Of a stretch of 64,000 nt of DNA, positions 17,030 to 24,694 are shown one piece after another. The position numbers were made by a program, and so were the translations under genes. Source of the stretch: an uncultured Chthonomonas sp. (GTDB lineage Bacteria; Armatimonadota; Chthonomonadetes; Chthonomonadales; CAJBBX01); the NCBI GenBank assembly GCA_903951425.1, contig CAJBBX010000098.1, forward strand, positions 37,707-101,706, in the 5' to 3' direction. Every line of letters starts with the position of its first letter. The stretch's first letter is position 1. A model generated the notes under the pieces. It saw nothing but the letters and a program-made list of their open reading frames with translations. It was not told where the DNA came from and did no database searches.

Positions 17030-19747
17030 ATGCTTCATCGAGTGGCGCTGGGCGCCGCGCTCTGCCTTGCTGCCGGGATCGCCGCCGCCGGGCCTGTCAC
17101 CGTCTACGTGGCTCCCAACGGTAAGGACAGCTGGACCGGCACGGCGGCACGCCCCAACAAGGCTCGGACCGACGGTCCCGTGGCGTCGCTCCTGGGCGCC
17201 CGCAACGCACTGAGGAAGCTCCGGACCGACACCAGCACGGCCGCCCGCGTCGTCATCGCGGGAGGCCGCTATCAGGTGCGCGAGCCGCTGGTCCTCGAGC
17301 CTCGCGACGGCGGTTCCGACGACGCCCGGGTGTTCTATGCGGCAGCGCCGGGAGCGAATCCGGTCTTCGACGGCGGCTTCCGCATCGGCGGCTGGAAGCC
17401 CGCGGCAGGCGGCCTCTGGCAGGCAACCGTGCCGGCGGGTCTGCGGTTCGAGCAGCTCTTCATCAACGATGCCCGCGCCACTCGCGCCCGTACGCCCAAC
17501 GCGTTCTACCACTACATGGCCGGAAAGCTGGAGTACGGCAAAGACCCCGTGACCGGCAGGGAGGCCCAGCTCGGAGGCCGCGCCTTCATCGCCCGTCCCG
17601 AGGACCTGAAGCCGTTGCTCAGCGTGCCCAAGCAGGACATCTCCGATGTCGTCGTCATGGCCTACCATTCGTGGGAGACCTCGCGGCATCGCGTGGCGGC
17701 AGTTGATGGCCAGACCAACGCCGTCATCTGTTCGGGACCAGGTGCGCCCTGGGCCTTCATGCAGTGGGGCACGACGCAGCGCTACCACTTGGAGAACTTC
17801 CGCGGCGCGCTGGACGCCCCCGGCGAGTGGTTCCTCGACCGCGACGGCACGCTCCTCTACAAGCCGTTACCGGGCCAGGACATGCGCAAGGCCGAGGCGT
17901 TCGCGCCGGTGGCTTCCGACTTCGTTCGGTTCGAAGGGACCGAGGCGAGGAAGGTCGAGGGCATCACGCTGGAGGGCCTCGCCTTCCGGCACGCGGCGTA
18001 CAACCTCGCCGCTGAGGGGCACGGCGACGGTCAGGCTGCGGTGACCATCCCCGCGGCCATCATGGCTGACCACGCGCGCGGCCTGCTGATCCGGCACTGC
18101 GACGTCCGGCATATCGGCATCTACGGCGCCTGGTTCCGCAAGGGCTGCTCCGGCTGTGAGGTTCGACGGTGCCGGTTCGATGACATGGGCGCGGGCGGCG
18201 TGAAGATCGGCGAGGGCTGGGGAAACGACAATCCGACCTCGGAGCAGTTGACCCACCACATCACGATCACCAACTCCATCATCCACCGGGGCGGGCGGAT
18301 ATTCCCCGGATGCATCGGGATATGGATCGGCGCCAGCGGCGACAACACGATCACGCATAACGATATCAGCGACCTCTACTACACCGGCATCTCAGTGGGC
18401 TGGCGATGGGGCTACGGGCCCAGCCCGGCCAAGCGCAACACCATCGACTTCAACCACATCCACCACCTGGGCCAGGGCGTCCTCAGCGACATGGGCGGCG
18501 TCTACACGCTGGGGCCCTCCGAGGGCACCACGGTCAGCAACAACCGCATCCACGACGTCTACTCCTACGACCTCTACGGACGCGGCGGCTGGGGGCTCTA
18601 CAACGACGAGGGCTCCACGGGCATCGTCCTGGAGAACAACCTCGTCTACAACGTGAAGACCGGGCTTTACCACCAGCACTACGGCAAAGAGAACGTGGTG
18701 CGAAACAACATCCTTGCCTACAGCATGGATGGTCAACTGCAGCGCTCCCGGGTGGAGGAGCACCTCTCGTTTACCTTTAGCCACAATATCGTGCTCTACA
18801 AGCAGAGCGATCTGCTCTCCGCCAACTGGCGCGACGCCAAAGTGGCGCTGGATAACAACCTCTACTGGAACGAGGCGGGCCCCGTCCGCTTCTACGACAT
18901 GGCGCTGGAGCAGTGGCAGGCCACGGGCAAAGACCAGGGCTCCCGCGTGGCCGACCCGCTCTTCGTGAACCCGCGCGCAGGCGACTTTGGCCTGAAGCCC
19001 GGCTCGCCGGCGCTGCAGATGGGCTTCAAGCCGTTCGACTATGGCCTTGCGGGCCTCAAGGGCGACAACGCGTGGCGCGCCGTGCCGGCGACCTTCACCT
19101 ACGCGCCGGTTCGGTTCGCTCCCCAGGCCCCGGCGTCGCCGCCGATGGCGTTCCAGATGGACTTCGAGCAGGTCCTAGTCGGCGCGCCCTGCCCGAGCGG
19201 CCAGAACAACACCGAGGGCAAGGGCGACACCATCGCCGTGGTTGAGGGGCTGGGTGCCTCGGGCAAGCGATGCCTCCAGATCACCGACGCGCCGGGATTG
19301 CAGGCCGGCTTCAACCCGCACCTCGTCTTCACGCCGAGCCACCGCGACGGTGTCACCACGTTCTCGTTCACCATCCGCACCGAGGCCGCCACAGACATGT
19401 ACGCCGAGTGGCGCGATTGGTCTGATCCGGCGGGCTACAAGACCGGGCCCATGGTCTGGATCAAGGGCGGGTCGCTCTCCTCCAACGGGATCGAACTGAT
19501 GCAGGTCCCGAGCGGGCAGTGGGTCAAGGTCGACATGCGCTGCACCGTGGGCGCGGCCTCCACCGGCAAGTGGGACCTGACGATCACGCTGCCTGACGGA
19601 GCCAAGCGCGAGCTCGCCGCGTTGCCTTGTGGGTCAGGGCCGATCCGCAACCTGACCTGGCTGGGCTTCAGCTCCATGGCCACCGTGAGGACGGCCTTCC
19701 AACTCGACGACCTGGCGCTGACCAGCACCGGGAAGGCCCGCAAGTGA
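17030..19747 (+). CDS. Secreted right-handed beta-helix protein with C-terminal jelly-roll-like domain
   Basis: This 905-residue exported protein has a signal peptide ([20 protein letters not shown]), then the motif [14 protein letters not shown] typical of polysaccharide-acting beta-helix proteins. Parallel beta-helix coils with many HCDVRH, NNRIHDV, NNLVYNV and HNIVLY type rungs run to about residue 680. A C-terminal domain (about 700-905, [13 protein letters not shown] to [10 protein letters not shown]) looks like a concanavalin-type sandwich that could bind carbohydrate. The family holds pectate lyases, GH28-like and related enzymes; no catalytic set can be assigned by eye. GGAGG precedes the ATG at 17030. 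The next gene starts in a GTGA overlap, so the two are coupled. Confidence 0.82.
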   Translation: MLHRVALGAALCLAAGIAAAGPVTVYVAPNGKDSWTGTAARPNKARTDGPVASLLGARNALRKLRTDTSTAARVVIAGGRYQVREPLVLEPRDGGSDDARVFYAAAPGANPVFDGGFRIGGWKPAAGGLWQATVPAGLRFEQLFINDARATRARTPNAFYHYMAGKLEYGKDPVTGREAQLGGRAFIARPEDLKPLLSVPKQDISDVVVMAYHSWETSRHRVAAVDGQTNAVICSGPGAPWAFMQWGTTQRYHLENFRGALDAPGEWFLDRDGTLLYKPLPGQDMRKAEAFAPVASDFVRFEGTEARKVEGITLEGLAFRHAAYNLAAEGHGDGQAAVTIPAAIMADHARGLLIRHCDVRHIGIYGAWFRKGCSGCEVRRCRFDDMGAGGVKIGEGWGNDNPTSEQLTHHITITNSIIHRGGRIFPGCIGIWIGASGDNTITHNDISDLYYTGISVGWRWGYGPSPAKRNTIDFNHIHHLGQGVLSDMGGVYTLGPSEGTTVSNNRIHDVYSYDLYGRGGWGLYNDEGSTGIVLENNLVYNVKTGLYHQHYGKENVVRNNILAYSMDGQLQRSRVEEHLSFTFSHNIVLYKQSDLLSANWRDAKVALDNNLYWNEAGPVRFYDMALEQWQATGKDQGSRVADPLFVNPRAGDFGLKPGSPALQMGFKPFDYGLAGLKGDNAWRAVPATFTYAPVRFAPQAPASPPMAFQMDFEQVLVGAPCPSGQNNTEGKGDTIAVVEGLGASGKRCLQITDAPGLQAGFNPHLVFTPSHRDGVTTFSFTIRTEAATDMYAEWRDWSDPAGYKTGPMVWIKGGSLSSNGIELMQVPSGQWVKVDMRCTVGAASTGKWDLTITLPDGAKRELAALPCGSGPIRNLTWLGFSSMATVRTAFQLDDLALTSTGKARK

Positions 19748-20850
19748 TCTGGCGACGCTGGGCGACTGCCCTGGCCCTTGGTCTTTCGGCGGTCGCCGCC
19801 TTGGGCCAGCCAGGTTCGCAGGCCTGGACCATGTTCCGCGGCGCCCCCGATGGAACGGGCGTCGCGGCTCCGTTGGCCCCGCCCCTCCGCAAGCTCTGGG
19901 CGCAGAAGCTCAACGGCCCAGTGGAGGCCACCGCCGCCGTCGTGGGAGACAGCGTCTATGTGGCGACCATGCGCGGCAACGTGCTGCGCATGCGGCTGGC
20001 CGACGGAAAGCAGGTTTGGAGGTTCTCCTGCCGCGACGCCTTCAGCGCCTCGCCCACAGTTGTCGGCGCGCGCCTCTTCATCGGCGACGAGAGCGGCCTC
20101 TTCCGCGCACTCGACCGCAACACGGGCAAGTTGCTCTGGAAGCTGCAGACCGACGACAAGATCGCCTCGTCGGCCACGCCCATCGGCGATGACGTGCTGT
20201 TCGGCTCCTACGACAATCGCCTGATGCGCGTGAACCAGGCCACCGGCAAGGTGCGTTGGACCTTCCACGCAGAGGCGCAGGTCCACGCCACACCCACCCT
20301 CTCCGAGGGACGCGTGGTGACCGCCGGATGCGACGGCCACGTGCGGGTCATCGACATCGAGACCGGAAAGCAGACCGGCGCGGCCAAGGTGGGTGGCAAC
20401 TTCGCCTCGGCGCCGGCCATCGTGGGAGGCACGGCCTACGTCGGCTCGCTCGACGGCACCTACCTGGCGGTCGACCTGGCCGACGCCCGCATCCGCTGGC
20501 AGGTGAAGGAGAAGGAGAGCGGCGCGGCCTGCTTCTCATCGCCGGCGGTGGCCCAGGGCAAGGTGATCTTCGCCTCGCGCAGCGCCCGCGTCTTCGCCAT
20601 GAACCCGGCCAACGGGCAAGCGATCTGGACCTTCCGAACGCGCAGCCAGGTCAACAGCTCGCCCGTGGTGGCAGGCAACACGGTCTACGTGGGCTCCGAC
20701 GAGGGCATGCTCTACGCCGTTGACGTTGCCACGGGCCGCAAGCTATGGCAGTTCCGAGCGGGCCGCGAGATCCTCTCCTCCCCGGCCATAGCGCAGGGCA
20801 GGCTCGTGTTCGGCAACTCGGACGGCTGGGTCTGGTGCCTGGGGAAGTAG
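19744..20850 (+). CDS. Secreted PQQ-like beta-propeller protein
   Basis: The 368-residue exported protein starts at a GTG that overlaps the previous stop by 4 nt (GTGA), then a signal peptide ([21 protein letters not shown]). Seven or eight repeats carry the tryptophan-docking pattern of PQQ/BamB-like propellers: [45 protein letters not shown] and GRKLWQFRA, each about 40 residues apart. Nothing shows that it binds PQQ; these propellers are often structural. Its coupling to the beta-helix protein suggests a shared extracellular job. Confidence 0.85.
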   Translation: MIWRRWATALALGLSAVAALGQPGSQAWTMFRGAPDGTGVAAPLAPPLRKLWAQKLNGPVEATAAVVGDSVYVATMRGNVLRMRLADGKQVWRFSCRDAFSASPTVVGARLFIGDESGLFRALDRNTGKLLWKLQTDDKIASSATPIGDDVLFGSYDNRLMRVNQATGKVRWTFHAEAQVHATPTLSEGRVVTAGCDGHVRVIDIETGKQTGAAKVGGNFASAPAIVGGTAYVGSLDGTYLAVDLADARIRWQVKEKESGAACFSSPAVAQGKVIFASRSARVFAMNPANGQAIWTFRTRSQVNSSPVVAGNTVYVGSDEGMLYAVDVATGRKLWQFRAGREILSSPAIAQGRLVFGNSDGWVWCLGK

Positions 20851-20868
20851 GCTGACAGGTGCACCCGC

Positions 20869-20987
20869 GCCGTCATGCTGACGCGAAGCGGAAGCATCCC
20901 CTGTACGACATCGGAAGGCCCTCGGCAATGCACAACCCCGTGCGCTGAACTCCGGGGGGTCCTTCCGCTTCGCGTCAGGATGACGGC
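20869..20987. repeat. Long inverted repeat between convergent genes
   Basis: Two 26-bp arms, at 20869-20894 and 20962-20987, are inverted copies with one mismatch. The core is TGACGCGAAGCGGAAG and its complement CTTCCGCTTCGCGTCA. About 67 nt separate them. The unit fills the space between convergent genes and resembles the GCGAAGC-type palindromic elements scattered through some bacterial genomes. Confidence 0.75.
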
Positions 20988-21005
20988 AAGGGCGGGACCC
21001 CTCCC

Positions 21006-22253
21006 TTACCCCAGCGCCTCGCGCAACGTGTCCCACATGCCGTAGGCGGTAAGCTGGCCTGCGCAGAAGATGCATAGCCTTCCCGTGCCTGCGGCGCGAA
21101 TGGCGGCTACCGCGCGCCGGAGCTTCTCGTGGGGCCATTCGGCCTGCGGGACGGCGGCTTCAGCCTCCTCCTTGTACAGGAAGTTGACCGCGAAGCCGGG
21201 CCAGAGGGTGCGGTAGTCGCGGGCCCAGACCTTCTGCCGGCCTATCGCCTCGGCCAGTAGCGTCAGGTACTGCTCGAACGTGCCGGGGAAGTGGTCGCGG
21301 TAGTCCATGGGCATGCAGTGCTCGACGTACGGCGCGAAGGTGCGCCAGTCCTGCCCGATGAAGCGGCCGCTGTGGATGGGGTTCTTGAAGACCGCGGCAC
21401 TGAACTCCATCTGTGGGCGCGCCTGCCGCACGGCCTCGCGAACCTCGCGGGCGAACTCGGTGACCCAGTGCATGCGGTAGCTGTAGAAGAAGTGGTCCAG
21501 GTCGTTGAGGCCGCCCTGGAAGAAGCCGCCGTGGAGCAGGAAGCGGCTCTTCATGGAGCGTGGCAGGCGGTCCCAGTTGGCGGGCAGCACTCGGGGGCTC
21601 TGCTCCCAGTGCGACTCGAGGTAGGGGCGGTCGTAGAGCTCGTGGTAGAAGGGCTCGTCGGGGATCGCGTCGGAGACGAAGCCCGCCCAACGCGGCAACT
21701 CGCGCAGGCAATCGTCGCAGAAGCAGTAGGTGTCCGGCGCCAGGTCGCCGGGGTAGCGGATGTAGTCGTGATGGACGGCGTCTACCTCGTAGCGCTCGGC
21801 GAACTCACGGATGAGCGGCACGAGCCACTGGTCGGTGTAGCCCGGTCTGCGCGCGGGGCACATCCAGACGGCGCCGTACCGGTTGCCGCGGAGCGTCGTG
21901 CCGCACGTGGGACGGCCGTCGGCGTCGGTGGCGGCCCACTCCGGGTGGCGGCGGAAGGCGGGGCCCTGCTCGCCCTCGTAGTAGTCGATGAACCAGGCAT
22001 GGAGCTGGATGCCCGCCTCGCGGCATCGCCGGAGCAGGTGCGCGGGCATGTCGAACCCCTCGTAGCCGGGCTCGACGGCCTCGGCGAATTCGCGGCTCGG
22101 GTATCGGAGCAGTCCGTGGCCGCCCTTCACCTCCATGATGAGCGTCGTCACGCCGGACCGCGCCGCCCGCTCGACGAACTGCGCCACCGAAGCATCCGAC
22201 ATCCCCGCGTCCGACGGTCCGCACCAGACCCCGCAATCCACCCGCTCGCCCAT
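21006..22253 (-). CDS. TIM-barrel glycosidase-like protein (GHL10/DUF187-like)
   Basis: The 415-residue protein is cytoplasmic by sequence, with no signal peptide. The fold signals are ERAARSGVTTLIMEVKGGHGLLRYPS, LHAWFIDYYEGEQGPAFRRHPEW, GAVWMCPARRPGYTDQWLVPLIREF, VDAVHHDYIRYPG and YCFCDDCLREL, the pattern of the family-10-like glycosyl hydrolases (GHL10). The HHDYIRYPG strand would carry the catalytic acid. A CFCDDC cluster is unusual and could bind metal. GGGAGGGG precedes the ATG at 22253; an upstream in-frame start is not supported. It is convergent with the PQQ gene and separated from it by an inverted repeat. The substrate is not known. Confidence 0.7.
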   Translation of the reverse strand: MGERVDCGVWCGPSDAGMSDASVAQFVERAARSGVTTLIMEVKGGHGLLRYPSREFAEAVEPGYEGFDMPAHLLRRCREAGIQLHAWFIDYYEGEQGPAFRRHPEWAATDADGRPTCGTTLRGNRYGAVWMCPARRPGYTDQWLVPLIREFAERYEVDAVHHDYIRYPGDLAPDTYCFCDDCLRELPRWAGFVSDAIPDEPFYHELYDRPYLESHWEQSPRVLPANWDRLPRSMKSRFLLHGGFFQGGLNDLDHFFYSYRMHWVTEFAREVREAVRQARPQMEFSAAVFKNPIHSGRFIGQDWRTFAPYVEHCMPMDYRDHFPGTFEQYLTLLAEAIGRQKVWARDYRTLWPGFAVNFLYKEEAEAAVPQAEWPHEKLRRAVAAIRAAGTGRLCIFCAGQLTAYGMWDTLREALG

Positions 22254-22340
22254 AGCGCCCCCTCCCGCTTGTGATCGGCAGAACGTTACCCGATGCGCGG
22301 CGAATGCCGGCACGCCGGCCGGCGTTTCACAACAACCCCG

Positions 22341-23234
22341 TCAGGACTTGGCCTTGACGTGGTTGACGGGGTTGGCGTGGCTGACGGCGCTGTCGGTCTC
22401 GTCGGGCTCGGGGGATGGGGCGGGCCTGAGGAGCGTTGCGGTGTCGCTGGAGGCGCCGGCGGGCGCCGGCCGCACGAGAATCTCCGCCGGGTTGGCGGGG
22501 TCCGAGGCCGGGCGGAGGAGCGTCCTGCTCAAGCGGTTCACCGGGATACGCTCGTCCACGGCCTTCAGGGCCGCCTCGGCGGCGCGCCGAAGCTCCGCGT
22601 GTCGCCGCTTGCCGCGTCCCGCCTTGCCTGCCACCAGCTTGCGGAGGACCGCCGCGTCCTCCTGGGTATCGCCGATCTGCGACAGGGCATGCACGGCGGC
22701 GGCGGCGAGTTGGACATCGACTGCCACGACACAGAGGCGAAGGTGAGCGCGCTCGTTCGGCGCCAGCAGGTTGCGGTCCTCGGGCGTCATCGCCCGAAGG
22801 AGGCGAGCCAGCGGCGGACCCGCCACGGAGAGGGCATCCATGTAGCCTGAACCATACCGATACGTCTGCAGCAACGGGCCGATGGCCCGCTTGTCGGCGG
22901 CCTCGCCCAGGAGCCGGACGGCCGTGCGCTGCCTCCGGGAGACTGCGAACAGCCCGCCGATGCTCATTCCCGCCATCGTGAGGCCCGTTGAGACCTTCCC
23001 CAGCCCCACTACCTCGGCCAGAGCGCTGATCGCCACCGCCGTCACCGCGTAGGCGCCGACAAACCGGAGCAGCGCCAGCCACCGCTCCTGCTGCACGATC
23101 TTGATGAGCCGCGGCAGGGCGACGGCCCCCAGGTTCGTCAGGTCGCGCGCCGCCATGCGGGCCACAGCGGCATCGCGGCCCGAAGCGCGGCGCAGGAGGT
23201 CATCGACTTGCTTGGCGAGCTCGGCTTCGGTCAT
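22341..23234 (-). CDS. HEAT-like membrane protein with triple LRPA C-terminal tail (second copy)
   Basis: The 297-residue protein shares layout with the third gene of the sigma cluster (12781-13935): a helical N-terminus (VDDLLRRASGRDAAVARMA), a two-segment membrane hairpin (about 50-72, LLRFVGAYAVTAVAISALAEV; about 78-95, STGLTMAGMSIGGLFAV), HEAT-like helices (DVQLAAAAVHALSQIGDTQED), then a tail with LLRPA, LVRPA and LLRPA from about residue 239. The spacers are again 9 and 10 residues, and the second includes PAGASSDTAT, against PAGASGDTST in the other copy. A further 25-residue acidic-to-basic end is not shared. The start at 23234 has only a weak ribosome site. Function unknown. Confidence 0.72.
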   Translation of the reverse strand: MTEAELAKQVDDLLRRASGRDAAVARMAARDLTNLGAVALPRLIKIVQQERWLALLRFVGAYAVTAVAISALAEVVGLGKVSTGLTMAGMSIGGLFAVSRRQRTAVRLLGEAADKRAIGPLLQTYRYGSGYMDALSVAGPPLARLLRAMTPEDRNLLAPNERAHLRLCVVAVDVQLAAAAVHALSQIGDTQEDAAVLRKLVAGKAGRGKRRHAELRRAAEAALKAVDERIPVNRLSRTLLRPASDPANPAEILVRPAPAGASSDTATLLRPAPSPEPDETDSAVSHANPVNHVKAKS

Positions 23235-23353
23235 GGAGGCCCCGGCACGGGTGGTGTTGCGACGATGGAACGATACCACGCAACGGCGGTCGAGAGGGAC
23301 GGCGAGTGGCCAGGGGTGGCCCAGGATGGCTTGGGATGGCCCGGGATAGCCCG

Positions 23354-23486
23354 GCGACTGAAGTCGCGGCAACGAACGGCGGGAGGTCGCCCTTCGGCGA
23401 CTCCACGGCGGCGGACCGCCTTTCCGTGGTGGTGTCGAGTGCCCGCAAGGGCACTTCGCGCCTCTGCCTAGCCGGCGGCTGCAGCC
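23354..23486. repeat. Cluster of five short hairpins
   Basis: In 130 nt there are GCGACT-GA-AGTCGC (23354-23367), GTCGCC-CTTC-GGCGAC (23386-23401), CCACGG...CCGTGG with an inner stem (23403-23429), AGTGCCC-GCAA-GGGCACT (23438-23455) and a GGCTGCAGCC core (23477-23486). The rest of the 370-nt gene-free stretch 23235-23604 holds no other feature I can name. It reads as a mosaic dispersed repeat. Confidence 0.6.
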
Positions 23487-23604
23487 GGCGGCCCGTTTCC
23501 GGCGCGCGCTCCTCGTCCTGGGCTTAGCGCCGCCACTGGCAATGGGCAGGAATGCGCGGCTCGGCGGTGAACCTTAGGGCATCACGCATCAGGAGCCATG
23601 CCAC

Positions 23605-24690
23605 GTGGAGCTAACGGGTAAGGAGAGGATCGCGCGCATCCTTCGGCGCGAGCCGGTGGACCGCATCGGGCTGTTCGAGCACTTCTGGGGGGACACCCAT
23701 GCCGAGTGGAGCAAGCAGGGCCACCTGCGCGAGGGCGAGGACCTGGCCGACACGTTCGGCTTCGACATGGCCCTCTGCTGGCCGCTCAACTTCGTCGCAG
23801 ACCTTGACTACCCGGGCGAGGTGCTGGAGGAGACCGACGAAACCATCCTCACGCGCAACGGCAACTACGCCACCATGCGCTCGCACAAGCTCCACTCCTC
23901 CACGCCGGAGCATGTGGACTTCCTCGTCAAGGACCGGCAGGGCTGGCTGGAGCACATCAAGCCCAAGCTCACTGTCGACCGCCGGCGCATTAACTTCGAG
24001 GGCTACCGCAACGCACGCCAGTACGCCGCCGACCGGCAGCGCTTCTTCGCGTGGTCGGGCGTCAACGTCTTCGAGATCATGAAGGACGTCTGCGGCCACC
24101 AGTACATGCTCATGGGCATGGTGGACGACCCCGAGTGGGTCCGCGACATGGCCGACACCTTCGGCGACCTCTGCGTGGAACTGCAGAAGATCCTCTTCGC
24201 CGAAGAGGGGTTGCCCGACGGCGTCTGGTACTACGAGGACATGGGCTTCAAGGGCCGCCCCTTCATGTCGGCCGCCATGTACCGCGAGATCATCCAGCCG
24301 GCCCACGCCCACACGATCGGCTACGCCAAGTCGCAGGGGCTGCCCGTCATCATGCACTCGTGCGGCTACATCGAGCCGCTGCTGCCGGGCATGGTGGAGG
24401 CCGGGATCGACTGCCTGCAGGTCATCGAGGTGAAGGCCGGCATGGACCTGCTGAAGCTCTACCGCGAGTGGGGCGACCGGCTCTCGTTCTGCGGCGGCAT
24501 CGACGTGCGAGCCCTCTACACCAACGACCGGGCCATCATCGACGCGGAGCTGGAGGCCAAAATCCCCGAGGTGATGCGCGGCAACGGCTACATCCTCCAC
24601 AGCGACCACTCGATCCCGAACACGGTGAACTACGAGACCTACCGCTACTTCGTGGATCGGGGCCTGGCGCTCGGAACCTACAGGGCCTGA
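23605..24690 (+). CDS. UroD/MtaA-superfamily protein, copy 2
   Basis: The 361-residue UroD-like TIM-barrel protein begins ELTGKERIARILRREPVDRIGLFEHFWGDTH, the usual opening of non-haem members. The metal motif is VIMHSCGYIEPLLPGMVEAGIDCLQ, the His-x-Cys-Gly form. The C-terminus has YILHSDHSIPNTVNYETYRYFVD, also standard. These proteins are related to corrinoid methyltransferases. The GTG start at 23605 is chosen because AGGAG is 9 nt upstream; an ATG 7 nt earlier is out of frame. A DUF6259-type secreted protein starts 4 nt after the stop, so the pair is an operon. It is related to the genes at 15813 and 51880 but not adjacent to either. Confidence 0.83.
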   Translation: MELTGKERIARILRREPVDRIGLFEHFWGDTHAEWSKQGHLREGEDLADTFGFDMALCWPLNFVADLDYPGEVLEETDETILTRNGNYATMRSHKLHSSTPEHVDFLVKDRQGWLEHIKPKLTVDRRRINFEGYRNARQYAADRQRFFAWSGVNVFEIMKDVCGHQYMLMGMVDDPEWVRDMADTFGDLCVELQKILFAEEGLPDGVWYYEDMGFKGRPFMSAAMYREIIQPAHAHTIGYAKSQGLPVIMHSCGYIEPLLPGMVEAGIDCLQVIEVKAGMDLLKLYREWGDRLSFCGGIDVRALYTNDRAIIDAELEAKIPEVMRGNGYILHSDHSIPNTVNYETYRYFVDRGLALGTYRA

Positions 24691-24694
24691 CCCC

